From JANQHS01 sp965227315 (lineage in GTDB: Bacteria > Bacteroidota > Bacteroidia > Cytophagales > CCMP332), in assembly GCA_965227315.1 (NCBI GenBank), contig OZ245737.1, forward strand, positions 2,170,001-2,234,000: DNA of 64,000 bases, in the 5' to 3' direction. The position numbers and the translations under genes are program-made. Positions 34,555 through 42,511 of the stretch are shown here, piece after piece (the stretch's first letter is position 1; the number at the start of each line of letters is the position of its first letter). The notes beneath the pieces are model-generated. The model ran no database searches, was not told where the DNA came from, and saw only the letters and a list, made by a program, of their open reading frames with translations.

Positions 34555-35022
34555 CTAAAAATTGTTGCTGCCTTCCTTTGATTCATTCTCCTTTTCGATC
34601 AGGGATTTCGAATAGGCCATGATGATCTGGTATTTGGGAAACAGATGCTCATCAATCCTCGATTGAAGTGCTTTTTCATCCTTCTTGTTATGATAGAAGA
34701 CGGCTTCACTCCTGATCTCGCGGAGTTCAACAAGCATCAGTCTATAGGTGTTCTTTTTTGTTTCGACCTGAAACAGGGTGTCAAGTGCGGTGATGGCAGT
34801 TGTCAGGGCTCCAAGTACCAATAACAGGTTGAATATCCAGCTCGAAACAGGATCAGGGTCAGGTTTCCATCCTGAAGCAATGGTAATAGCACTCGCTATA
34901 ATAATGAGTCCAATCCTGATCGTGTAAAAGGCATTTCTATACTTATCCGACTTCTTTTCTACCCGGTCTATATCTCTTTGAATTTGCAGGTAAAAGGGGT
35001 GGTTGATCGATTTGTCTTTCAT
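34555..35022 (-). CDS. DUF4231/SLATT-like two-helix membrane protein
   Basis: A 155-residue protein with two adjacent transmembrane helices (about 32-50 and 61-79) between charged helical ends, e.g. NPFYLQIQRDIDRVEKKSDK and RLMLVELREIRSEAVFYHNK. This is the plan of SLATT/DUF4231 proteins, which in some bacteria are effectors of nucleotide-signalling defence systems (established for part of the family). No cyclase or sensor gene lies next to it here, so a defence role is only a guess. Confidence 0.65.
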   Translation of the reverse strand: MKDKSINHPFYLQIQRDIDRVEKKSDKYRNAFYTIRIGLIIIASAITIASGWKPDPDPVSSWIFNLLLVLGALTTAITALDTLFQVETKKNTYRLMLVELREIRSEAVFYHNKKDEKALQSRIDEHLFPKYQIIMAYSKSLIEKENESKEGSNNF

Positions 35023-35033
35023 TTGAGCTGGTT

Positions 35034-35165
35034 TTAATTCCCTTTATGCATTGCTGGCATTAGTTTCCTTGTCTTTCCCTCATACAGGATCTTTCCATCG
35101 TGCAACTCTGTGATAATTCTTCTAGCAGTTTGTTCAGATATCTCCCTTGACGCATGATCGGGTTT
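35034..35165 (-). pseudogene. Possible winged-helix gene remnant
   Basis: After the alpha/beta hydrolase stop the same frame continues for 43 codons to 35034. The reading REISEQTARRIITELHDGK, then ILYEGKTRKLMPAMHKGN, looks like the recognition helix and wing of a winged-helix regulator. No start codon of its own. Either a decayed regulator or a chance protein-like frame. Confidence 0.3.
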
Positions 35166-36008
35166 TCATTTATTATTAATAAAACCCAGAAGCATTTCAT
35201 TAAACTCCTTTGGCCTCTCCCAAAACATGGCATGGCTTGAAATGGCATTCACCCTGGCCTTTGGAGCATTGGTTTTAAGCCAGGCTTTTGCATAATCATA
35301 CCAGGATTCTCTGATCATAAACAGAGAAGGAACCTTTAGTTTTCTTACTTCTTCATTATAATCACTTGCCATCCCATCTATGTACAGACTCAATGCAACA
35401 TGAGGCGGGGTCATCAACATCTCTTCCTGCATCCATGACCTGGTTTCACTGTCAATGGAGTCATTGAGCATCCAATCGATAATACCGTTCGGGTCTGTAG
35501 GCTTAGAGATCATTTCTTTGAGACTATTTCGGTAATCGTCAAAGGTCCCATACACCCATTCTTTCTCTGTGTCACCAATCCACTTAGGTGGTTCGTCAAT
35601 GAAGACCAGCTTATTTACGCGGTCCGGTCCGTAAGCCCTGAGGTATTCATATATGGTCAGGCAGCCACTGGACCAACCTATGAGCACAATGTCTTCCAAG
35701 TCTTTTTGCAATATCAATTCTCTCAGATCGGCTGCATGATGCTTGTATGTGTTTTTGCGCTCACTCTTATCCGTTCTGCCCTGTCCCCTGGGATCATAGG
35801 TTATAACATGGTAGTTCTTGTCAAAATAGTCCTTTTGTTTTTCGAAGAAACGCTGTGTCATAGTCCAACCGGGAATGAAAAGGAGAGTTTGCCCCTTACC
35901 TGTTTCTTCTACGTAGAGCCTGACCCCATCCTCCAGCATGAAGAAATTCCCTTGGCCGACAACGGGAAGGGCAAGGCAACAAAGGATCAAGAGATTAAAA
36001 AGTCTCAT
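35166..36008 (-). CDS. Exported alpha/beta hydrolase
   Basis: A 280-residue alpha/beta hydrolase from ATG 36008, which opens a signal peptide (MRLFNLLILCCLALPVVGQG). Motifs: LLFIPGWTMTQRFF, DPRGQGRTDK, nucleophile elbow GWSSGC and His in SSHAMFWERP. Acid likely in the cap-following strand. Related to prolyl iminopeptidase/haloalkane-type hydrolases; substrate unknown. Start overlaps the end of the racemase gene by 14 bases, so they are coupled. Confidence 0.83.
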   Translation of the reverse strand: MRLFNLLILCCLALPVVGQGNFFMLEDGVRLYVEETGKGQTLLFIPGWTMTQRFFEKQKDYFDKNYHVITYDPRGQGRTDKSERKNTYKHHAADLRELILQKDLEDIVLIGWSSGCLTIYEYLRAYGPDRVNKLVFIDEPPKWIGDTEKEWVYGTFDDYRNSLKEMISKPTDPNGIIDWMLNDSIDSETRSWMQEEMLMTPPHVALSLYIDGMASDYNEEVRKLKVPSLFMIRESWYDYAKAWLKTNAPKARVNAISSHAMFWERPKEFNEMLLGFINNK

Positions 36009-37209
36009 AGATCCTCTTGGGGATGGATTCCTTATAATTGATTTGCAGATAATTATGCCCCTCCACGAGTTCAGCAAAACCCTCCGGAGTAATTTGCGAC
36101 TTTTCGGGTCCGATCAGGGTAGCGACATCGCCAACTTTGACAGTGGTATTTGCTCCGAGAGAAATATTGGCATGACTTGCATTCACATTGACCACGCGAT
36201 GTAGCTTGTCTCCGAGTAAAACAAATGCCCCGTTTTCCGCTCCGCTATTGTAACCGTCTGCCCATCCGACAGGAAGTGTGGCGATCCATTCATCCTTCTC
36301 GACCTTATAGAATCTGGAAAAACCGATGGTATCACCTGCCTTTAGTTTCTCAACCCGGATGACCGGAGCTTTCAATCGATAGGTCACCTCCAGGGGAAAT
36401 TGACTGGAAGCTTCCATTTTGGCCATGGGAAAAGAACCGTGCAGTAAGATCCCGGGACGTATGGCTTCCTGATGTGATCTTGGCAGATCCAAAAGCGAAT
36501 ATGATGGAGCCAAATGCCTCAGTCCTGTTGGAATTCCTTTTTCCTTTAATTCAGTGGTAATATTCTCAAAACGCTGAATTTGCAGTTCAGCGAAGTCTTT
36601 TGGGGTTGTAAGTGTGGAGAAGGTATGAGCGATGCTCAGCTTGCTAGTTTTTGCGATTTCTTCTGCGATGCTGGCGGCCTCTTGGTATGGAATGCCCATT
36701 CTTCCCAAGCCCGTATCGATATAAATGGCGACTTCTATCCGCTTACTTGTTTCCTTGGTAAGCGCTACCACCTTTTGGAGTGAAGCCCGGGAAAAAACGC
36801 TTAAGGTAATCCCTTTATCAACCAGCGTATTCGCAAGTGCACTATCAAAATCCCCCATGAGCAAAATGGGTTTGGACACCCCTTCATTTCTCATGGCGAT
36901 CGCCCGATTGTCTTTCACAACCGCGATACCCGCAATGTGAGGCGAACTATCCAGGATCTTTGAAACCTGAATATCTCCCAATCCATAAGCATTATTTTTC
37001 AGCACAGCTACGACCGGCTTTCCTCCAGCCATTTTGCTGATCTGCGAAGCATTGTTCAGATAAGCGGTCCTGGATAATTCTATCCAGGGTTTGCTGTAGT
37101 AGGATTCGGTTTTCGAAAATAGGCTCTGACCAAATAAATGAGGACTGATCGTGATTGCTGCCAATCCGGTGAAAGATCTGTATATGAATTGCCTTCTATC
37201 CTGTCTCAT
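35995..37209 (-). CDS. Tat-exported alanine racemase family protein, catalytic Tyr replaced
   Basis: A 404-residue PLP enzyme of the alanine racemase fold with a twin-arginine-like signal (DRRQFIYRS at 4-12). The PLP lysine is Lys71 (VLKNNAYGLG), and IDTGLGRMG and the PLP-phosphate-side Arg251 (IRPGI) are present. The second catalytic base, Tyr265 of Geobacillus Alr (VSYGATY), is Phe297 here (IGFSRFY). LYG is LHG, GYADG is GWADG, and the conserved RICMDQ reads NVNASH. It may act on another amino acid, as an aldolase-like enzyme, or only bind PLP. Coupled with the following hydrolase. Confidence 0.82.
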   Translation of the reverse strand: MRQDRRQFIYRSFTGLAAITISPHLFGQSLFSKTESYYSKPWIELSRTAYLNNASQISKMAGGKPVVAVLKNNAYGLGDIQVSKILDSSPHIAGIAVVKDNRAIAMRNEGVSKPILLMGDFDSALANTLVDKGITLSVFSRASLQKVVALTKETSKRIEVAIYIDTGLGRMGIPYQEAASIAEEIAKTSKLSIAHTFSTLTTPKDFAELQIQRFENITTELKEKGIPTGLRHLAPSYSLLDLPRSHQEAIRPGILLHGSFPMAKMEASSQFPLEVTYRLKAPVIRVEKLKAGDTIGFSRFYKVEKDEWIATLPVGWADGYNSGAENGAFVLLGDKLHRVVNVNASHANISLGANTTVKVGDVATLIGPEKSQITPEGFAELVEGHNYLQINYKESIPKRIYETF

Positions 37210-37245
37210 AATATAGTGTCCTTGCCTTGGGTTAGTTATCTCCTT

Positions 37246-37608
37246 CTAGTTCATTTTCTTGGCAACCAGATACAAGTCCCCGGATACCGATCGGAAGATC
37301 AAGGTGTCATTTCTAACAGACAGATCCCATTGACTGTCTCCTGATTCTCCTTCGCCATCGATAAGCAATCTTTTTCCCTCAGCATGGTATTTCCAATTAC
37401 CATGCTCCAGCCTTTTTAAGTCTCCATCATAGCTTTCGAAGCTTCCATTGCTCTTTAAATGCATCCAGTTTTCATTCAGGTCAAAGGAGTTATTGCCTTC
37501 AACCACACTTAGAATTTGCCATTTTCCGATGAAGAACTCCGTGGGTTGACCGCATGAATAAAGGAGAATAAAGGTCGAAAATATGGTAGTGACAACTCTG
37601 AATTTCAT
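37246..37608 (-). CDS. Lipocalin-like lipoprotein
   Basis: A 120-residue lipoprotein (signal ending ILLYSC, Cys19). The opening FFIGKWQILSV and later strands DGDLKRLEHGNWKYHAEGKR, QWDLSVRNDTLIFRSVSGDL fit the small lipocalin-like domain family common in Bacteroidota. Ligand unknown. The upstream gap (37609-37762) has a 9-bp inverted repeat (37645-37653 and 37720-37728) enclosing one copy of the AGAAAA-TAG-AATTTTT element. Confidence 0.75.
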   Translation of the reverse strand: MKFRVVTTIFSTFILLYSCGQPTEFFIGKWQILSVVEGNNSFDLNENWMHLKSNGSFESYDGDLKRLEHGNWKYHAEGKRLLIDGEGESGDSQWDLSVRNDTLIFRSVSGDLYLVAKKMN

Positions 37609-37644
37609 ATTGGTTGCGGCAGACAGCTATTTCCCTCAGCTTGT

Positions 37645-37728
37645 AGGCCAGGCCCGAATCCCAATTTCGGGAGTTCCTTTAGAAGAAAACTAGGAATTTT
37701 TGGCATTAAATACCAAGTAGCCTGGCCT
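37645..37728. promoter_or_regulatory. 9-bp inverted repeat enclosing upstream element, copy A
   Basis: AGGCCAGGC at 37645-37653 and its exact complement GCCTGGCCT at 37720-37728, with 66 bases between them. Inside, 37678-37714 carries AGAAAACTAGGAATTTTTGG, which matches elements upstream of the LamG gene (38781-38813) and the C45-lectin gene (14198-14233). Could be a promoter element or a terminator-like loop. Confidence 0.3.
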
Positions 37729-37762
37729 TTACCATAGCGCTGGTTAGCGGGCTGTTGCTTTT

Positions 37763-38677
37763 TTATTCAATGATGATCTTTCCTGTAGCTGCGGTTTGAT
37801 TTGAGGTCTGCAACTGGAAAAAGTAGATACCATTGGCAAGCCCGTTTCTTTCAATCCTGACCTGATTGCCCCTTATGTTGTCAATTGTCCTGACAAGTCT
37901 TCCCCACTGATCCGCTAAAGTCAGTGCATAGGTGCGGCCTTGAGCGTTGTTAAACTCCATGATGGCAAAGTCCTTTATGGGGTTTGGATAAAGCTTTAGA
38001 TCGATGTCTACATGCTCATCTATACTTGTGTAGAGCCGGAAGATCTCATCGGGACTCAGTTCACAACTATACACTTTGATATCATCGATTTTGCCACTGA
38101 AAAATCTGTCTTGCCTATTTCTCCATGCTCCAATGACCATTTCCGGATTGGGAAATGTTACGCTTCCGCTTCCCGTAGGGGTGCCTGTGTAGACCAGACT
38201 GCCATTGACGTAGATCATGGCAGATATGGCATTTCGAACCAAGACAATATGATACCACTGGTTGAGATTTGGGGAGGTTTGTAACAATACTCCCCCATGT
38301 CCGCCGGCGTTCCCGTACAGGTGGCCATCTCGGAAAACCACCGAAAACGCTCCGTAGTTTAAGGCAATGTCATCCTGGTCAAGCACCTTGCGATCCGATG
38401 TGGTGTCATACACCATGCACCAAACGGAAACCGTCCTTTCCTGATAGTCGAAGGAGGTTTTTGTGTCGATGAAGTCATCAAGTCCGTCAAACTCATAGGC
38501 TGAATTGGGGTTGCCGAAACGGTCTGTGGTCATGGTTGCACCGTTGACGATGGCGTGATGCCCATTTCCACTGGAATCCCGGGCATTACCGGTAAAAGGA
38601 TAGTAGGCCTCAAGGCATTGGGCATTCAGTAAGTTGCTCAGGAGGAAAGCTGTCAAAAAGGTAAGTAATGATTTCAT
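37763..38677 (-). CDS. LamG-domain protein secreted by type IX system
   Basis: A 304-residue secreted protein: signal peptide (1-20, ending LLNAQ), a LamG/concanavalin-like domain at ~24-215 (YYPFTGNARDSSGNGHHAIV, FDGLDDFIDTK, SGKIDDIKVYSCEL), and a C-terminal type IX sorting domain at ~225-304 (KLYPNPIKDFAIMEF, then WGRLVRTID and GIYFFQLQTS). The cargo is placed on the cell surface or released; LamG domains bind sugars or form structural folds. No catalytic domain is present. Evidence that the host has a T9SS. Confidence 0.87.
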   Translation of the reverse strand: MKSLLTFLTAFLLSNLLNAQCLEAYYPFTGNARDSSGNGHHAIVNGATMTTDRFGNPNSAYEFDGLDDFIDTKTSFDYQERTVSVWCMVYDTTSDRKVLDQDDIALNYGAFSVVFRDGHLYGNAGGHGGVLLQTSPNLNQWYHIVLVRNAISAMIYVNGSLVYTGTPTGSGSVTFPNPEMVIGAWRNRQDRFFSGKIDDIKVYSCELSPDEIFRLYTSIDEHVDIDLKLYPNPIKDFAIMEFNNAQGRTYALTLADQWGRLVRTIDNIRGNQVRIERNGLANGIYFFQLQTSNQTAATGKIIIE

Positions 38678-38780
38678 GAGCGGTGGTAGTTATGTTTTGG
38701 CGTTTAATACATTGGACAGTCTGATCATGTTACAGCTCGTAGACCGTGGTCTCAACCGGATAGATCTGGGATATCCACTA

Positions 38781-38813
38781 TTAGAAAACTAGCAATTTTT
38801 TAGATCAAATGCC
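38781..38813. promoter_or_regulatory. Shared upstream AT-rich element, copy B
   Basis: Plus-strand TTAGAAAACTAGCAATTTTT then TAGATCAAATGCC, about 105-135 bases upstream of the LamG gene start. It matches 37678-37714 at about 20 of the first 22 bases around the core. Confidence 0.3.
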
Positions 38814-38817
38814 ATTG

Positions 38818-39342
38818 CTAGCTGCCGGCGAATACTGTCCCGAAGATCCCGACGGCGAGCTCAGCCCAGATGATGCAGAGAACCAGGAATAACACAATGA
38901 CGAGTGTAATTCTAATTCCCTTGGTTTTTACCTTTCTCAAAATGAATTCCAGGATCATCCCTGTTCCACCCAGCAAGATGCCTGCCACCAGAAAATCCAG
39001 TACCTTCCAGTTCACTTCATCTGTGAAGTTCATGGCAATAAGAGGGATGAGCAGCAGGGCGCTCACAGTGGCTGCGATGGTGGCAAGTCTTTTGTTTTGC
39101 TTCCTAATGATATTCGGTTCCATATGAGTTAGTTGATAAATGTTTCCAATGAGTGCAGGACGAAAGAGCAATATGACGTCCTTGATAAAGAGTCGGTTTG
39201 CCTTGGAAGGTCCGTACTTCTGCGAATGTGCATGAAAACGCTCCATAAGATCGCCTTCAATCTCTTCCCGGAATTCAGGATGGCAATACCAATGAAAGAA
39301 TGCCCAGGCCAGTCGCGACGGTTTGTTTCCTTCCTTTTCCAT
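38818..39342 (-). CDS. Permease-prefix-domain membrane protein
   Basis: A 174-residue protein. The first ~65 residues match the permease prefix domain 2 found before FtsX-type ABC permeases (LAWAFFHWYCHPEFREEIEG, LMERFHAHSQKYG, ANRLFIKDVILLFRP). Instead of the usual ~700-residue permease it has only three membrane helices (~85-105, 115-134, 144-168). Its ATG directly follows the PadR stop, so both come from one mRNA. Either a shortened permease or a dedicated small partner of the PadR module. Confidence 0.75.
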   Translation of the reverse strand: MEKEGNKPSRLAWAFFHWYCHPEFREEIEGDLMERFHAHSQKYGPSKANRLFIKDVILLFRPALIGNIYQLTHMEPNIIRKQNKRLATIAATVSALLLIPLIAMNFTDEVNWKVLDFLVAGILLGGTGMILEFILRKVKTKGIRITLVIVLFLVLCIIWAELAVGIFGTVFAGS

Positions 39343-39675
39343 CTAGGACAGTTTGAATGACAACTTGGGTATGGCTTCCCAAAGAGAATTTCTTTGAGCT
39401 CTTGTTTGCTCGAGAAGCCGCTGACCACTTGCAGTGATCTCATAGAGGCGTTTTCGCTTCCCGCCCCTGGCTTTGGTGGTATCACCAAAATCAGACCTTA
39501 AAAGTCCTTTTTCTTCAAGCCTTTTTAGGACGGTCTGAACTGCCCCCAGGCTGATATCCCGGCCAATCCGTTCTCCAATCTCCTCTATGATGCTGACACT
39601 GTATGCTTTACCGTTCAGAATGGCGACGATCAGAAGGACAATTTCTTCAAGCTCTCCAATGGATTTTTGACTCAT
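39343..39675 (-). CDS. PadR family transcriptional regulator
   Basis: A 110-residue PadR-type winged-helix regulator: LEEIVLLIVAILNGKAYSV, then ISLGAVQTVLKRLEEKGLL and the wing GKRKRLYEITASGQRLL. In Bacteroidota PadR genes precede FtsX-like permeases with the prefix domain. Two palindromes lie upstream (39688-39701 and 39716-39730), so autoregulation is very likely. Co-transcribed with the prefix-domain membrane protein. Confidence 0.88.
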   Translation of the reverse strand: MSQKSIGELEEIVLLIVAILNGKAYSVSIIEEIGERIGRDISLGAVQTVLKRLEEKGLLRSDFGDTTKARGGKRKRLYEITASGQRLLEQTRAQRNSLWEAIPKLSFKLS

Positions 39676-39687
39676 ATCCAGATATTT

Positions 39688-39701
39688 ACTACAAATGTAG
39701 T
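39688..39701. promoter_or_regulatory. PadR operator candidate 1
   Basis: ACTACAAATGTAGT: two perfect 6-bp half-sites ACTACA/TGTAGT with a 2-bp spacer, 12 bases before the padR ATG. ACTAC-GTAGT palindromes are typical of PadR-like sites (known for the family). Confidence 0.65.
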
Positions 39702-39715
39702 TAAAATTATTTAAA

Positions 39716-39730
39716 AACTACTTTGTAGTT
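39716..39730. promoter_or_regulatory. PadR operator candidate 2
   Basis: AACTACTTTGTAGTT: perfect 6-bp half-sites with a 3-bp spacer. Its centre is 28-29 bp from that of candidate 1 and the same ACTAC/GTAGT core recurs. The pair covers the promoter. Confidence 0.65.
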
Positions 39731-39745
39731 ATAACCTAGGATCAT

Positions 39746-40603
39746 TTAAGGTAATTTGACCAATACCTTGTATGATCTGTGATCGGAAAAATCCAGTCCT
39801 CCCGGCAAGCTATATTGATAGTCTTGGATCATGAATGTTTCGGAAACATAGATTCGGTCGATGACATCCTCACCAATAGGTAGGCAGTCTATCAATGGGA
39901 TCAATGGATCGATACTGCGTGAGGCATTGAAATCCCCGCCCATGATCTTGTCCATGGATGACTCGTTTAGAAAATCAACGGTTTTATGGATCTGTGAATT
40001 AAATTCTTGCTGTGAATTAACGCCGCTTAAATAGTGCAGGCAATAGGTGTCTACTTCATAGGATTCACTGAGTTGAATGCGGGTTCTCAGTACGCTTCTC
40101 CTTGACCATTTGTCATTAAGGTTAATAACCTCCCTATTTTCTATTTCCGTGATTTTATATTTGGACAGCGTAGCGTTACCCCATTGCGCCCGGGTGGGAT
40201 AGGTGCCATTCGAATTAAATCCATGACCACCAAAAGCATAATTATAACCCATGCGGTGTGCTATTGAATCCAGCACTTTTTTGATAATGGTGTTTTCTCT
40301 GTCCAAAGGAACTTCCTGAAGAAAAACGATATCCGGGTCTGCGGCCAGTAAATGGCTTACCAGTGAATCGATGTGTTCGGGAGTACCGCCCATATCATCA
40401 CTCCAGGGATCCAGCCCTTCGGGAAATGCCAGTTTGATATTCCATGTGACTATGGCCAGAGTGCTATCTCCAAGAAATCCCTCATTGCTGATATTGTTAA
40501 AATATTCAACCCTTGATTCATAGTCGTCATAGTCAAACTCATCCTTTTTGCATGAAGTTTGAACCAATACCATGATCATCAGGAAGAGGCTTGCTTGCTT
40601 CAT
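39746..40603 (-). CDS. Endonuclease/exonuclease/phosphatase family lipoprotein
   Basis: A 285-residue lipoprotein (signal ending LVQTSC, Cys18) with an EEP fold. Catalytic motifs: ATVTWNIKL at strand 1 (Asn), VFLQEVP (metal Glu), KIMGGDFNAS (Asp-x-Asn), and C-terminal GLDFSDHRSYKV (Asp-His). EEP enzymes cut phosphodiesters, for example in nucleic acids or phospholipids; being a lipoprotein it acts outside the cytoplasm. Monocistronic; begins 70 bases after the PadR operators (on the opposite side). Confidence 0.85.
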   Translation of the reverse strand: MKQASLFLMIMVLVQTSCKKDEFDYDDYESRVEYFNNISNEGFLGDSTLAIVTWNIKLAFPEGLDPWSDDMGGTPEHIDSLVSHLLAADPDIVFLQEVPLDRENTIIKKVLDSIAHRMGYNYAFGGHGFNSNGTYPTRAQWGNATLSKYKITEIENREVINLNDKWSRRSVLRTRIQLSESYEVDTYCLHYLSGVNSQQEFNSQIHKTVDFLNESSMDKIMGGDFNASRSIDPLIPLIDCLPIGEDVIDRIYVSETFMIQDYQYSLPGGLDFSDHRSYKVLVKLP

Positions 40604-40699
40604 CTAAGCTCTTTTTTTCTATGTTGAGAACGCGCGAACAGGCGCTGTGGTATGATAGTCCAAGTCTTAGTGGCAGGCTGTCTCTCCGTTTCTAAGTAT

Positions 40700-41035
40700 T
40701 TAAATCTCCTGAAAAATGTTAGTACCGATCTCCCTTGAGTCTTCGGTATCCATCCTGAATCTCTCTTCCAGTCTGACCTTGCCTGTAGATTCTTCTATCG
40801 AAACAATGCATTCGGATTCTCCATGGTCTAATTCCCCGGTTACTCTTTGTTGACAATAGGTAAATCTCAGGGTGTCATCGTTCAATTGGCCGATCAGATA
40901 TCCGAATCTTATTCTACCCCCCGAATAATGTGCTTTTACGGTATTCGGATCTTGCTTAAAATGAAATATGGTTTCCTCATTGACTATCCCATTCTTGGCC
41001 GTTTGAATAACATTCATTTTTAGATTATTCAGCAT
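40700..41035 (-). CDS. Conserved small protein, Bacteroidota type
   Basis: A 111-residue protein (105 from the second ATG at 41017). Pattern NGIVNEETIFHFKQDPNTVK, AHYSGGRIRFGYLIGQL, then LEERFRMDTEDSREIGTNIF. It matches a small family common in Bacteroidota that is often given an N-acetylglutamate synthase label without support. No catalytic motif. Function unknown. Confidence 0.65.
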   Translation of the reverse strand: MLNNLKMNVIQTAKNGIVNEETIFHFKQDPNTVKAHYSGGRIRFGYLIGQLNDDTLRFTYCQQRVTGELDHGESECIVSIEESTGKVRLEERFRMDTEDSREIGTNIFQEI

Positions 41036-41121
41036 AATGTCATCGCTTGTGAGTATTGATTTGTTGGTATGGATCGTATGGAGAATAAAGCGTTATGATA
41101 ACCATGGTCGGCAGCACCTGT

Positions 41122-42264
41122 TCAGTCTTCTATTTCAGCCAGTCTTTTCTCGATCCACCTGACCATGGGTGAGTTTTTTGATTTGGCAATTTCCAGGGAT
41201 CTGTTATATGTCAACCTTGCGTTTTCCAGATCTCCGCTTTTTTCATAGGCTTCTCCCAGGAAATTAAGAACCATGATATCATCCGGATGATATGTTCTGA
41301 GATAACTCAGGATCTCGATGGATTCCGAATACTTCCCTTCATTGGTCAGATTTCTGGCCATGGGAGCAATGGCCCTGACCTTGGGTGGAATTGTGGTATT
41401 GTATAAGATGCTCAGCTCTTCGATTTTTTCCTTTATATCGGCAAAATTCTGTTCTGCATAGAGTACCTCCAGCATGGCATATTCCCTGAATACATATTTT
41501 GCTCCATGAAAAATTGATGGGGCCAGGGTGCTGATGTGGTTTTCCTCCGGAAACTTCTCGAACATGGTTTGATCACTCTCGATCAACGCGCAAAGCTTAT
41601 CGAATAGATCGATATTCTCCTGCTCATTTCCCGAGCGGGATAAATAGATGTTCATCTCACTGAAGCCGGTTTGATCCTTCTTAAGGGTTTCGATCAATTC
41701 AGCATCATTCCACCAAATGCTGGGGTCAACCAGAATAGCTGAAGAGAAGCTTTTAGGATGTTCATTGATCATGTTTAATCCGAAGCTGCCCCCAAAGGAA
41801 TGACCGATAAGGACCTTGTAATCGCTGCTGGTTTTGGAAGCCGAGATATACGGAAAAAGCTCCTCGATCATAAATCTTTGAAAATCCGAGGCTCCACCGG
41901 TTTCAAAATAGATGTCTTCCGAGTTGGCCGGAGTGGATAGATCATATTCGCGATCATAGTCATAGTTGTTAATGCCAACAAGATTCAGGTTCGGCAACAA
42001 CTCGGCACGGACCAAATTTGATATCAATCCGGAAACCAGCAGGAAATTCTCCTTGCCATCAAGCAGGTATAGGGTTGGAAAATCGTTTTGCCGGTCCGGC
42101 TCACCCTCTGTGGAGAAAATGAGAATTTCCCTTTCCTGATCAAGAATTTTGGAATGAATGGAGCTCTTTTTGATCCCATTGGTCAGCGACTCCTGTGCGG
42201 ATAAATTCCCGACACTGATGAGTATGAAGAAAAGCAGAAGGTAAGAATTGGTCTTTGTATTCAT
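41122..42264 (-). CDS. Exported esterase with TPR tail
   Basis: A 380-residue esterase D/enterochelin-esterase-like protein from ATG 42264, the start that gives a signal peptide (LLLFFILISVGNLSAQ). YLLDGKENF, nucleophile elbow IGHSFGGSFG, ENHISTLAP (His) form the triad region. Residues ~280-380 hold two tetratricopeptide repeats (GKYSESIEILSYLRTYHPDD, GDLENARLTYNRSLEIAKSK). Very similar in plan to 52736-53902, hence a duplicated pair. Substrate (siderophore, ester or peptide) unknown. Confidence 0.83.
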   Translation of the reverse strand: MNTKTNSYLLLFFILISVGNLSAQESLTNGIKKSSIHSKILDQEREILIFSTEGEPDRQNDFPTLYLLDGKENFLLVSGLISNLVRAELLPNLNLVGINNYDYDREYDLSTPANSEDIYFETGGASDFQRFMIEELFPYISASKTSSDYKVLIGHSFGGSFGLNMINEHPKSFSSAILVDPSIWWNDAELIETLKKDQTGFSEMNIYLSRSGNEQENIDLFDKLCALIESDQTMFEKFPEENHISTLAPSIFHGAKYVFREYAMLEVLYAEQNFADIKEKIEELSILYNTTIPPKVRAIAPMARNLTNEGKYSESIEILSYLRTYHPDDIMVLNFLGEAYEKSGDLENARLTYNRSLEIAKSKNSPMVRWIEKRLAEIED

Positions 42265-42511
42265 GGCCTTGTTGTATGCCGTATATTCTTTAGGTATTCT
42301 TTCCCATAATTTCAAGGTCTCTGGATTTTGAGAACATTCCTTGGTTTTTGATGTCCGGGTTATTCTGAATGCTACCCATCTCTAATCCCTTGGCCGTAAA
42401 CGTTCAATACTAAGGCCTGAGAGACTCATTGAATATATCCTGTTAAAGTTAAGGCTTCAATGAAAATCGATCATGGCTCTACTGGTTCTTTGAGCTTATT
42501 ATTCATGAGGT

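Noticed and set aside
35060..35248. 62-codon minus-strand open frame
   Set aside because: Overlaps the end of the alpha/beta hydrolase in another frame and has no features; the in-frame winged-helix-like tail is the better reading.
40700..41035. N-acetylglutamate synthase label for the small protein
   Set aside because: No GNAT or kinase-like motif and only 111 residues.
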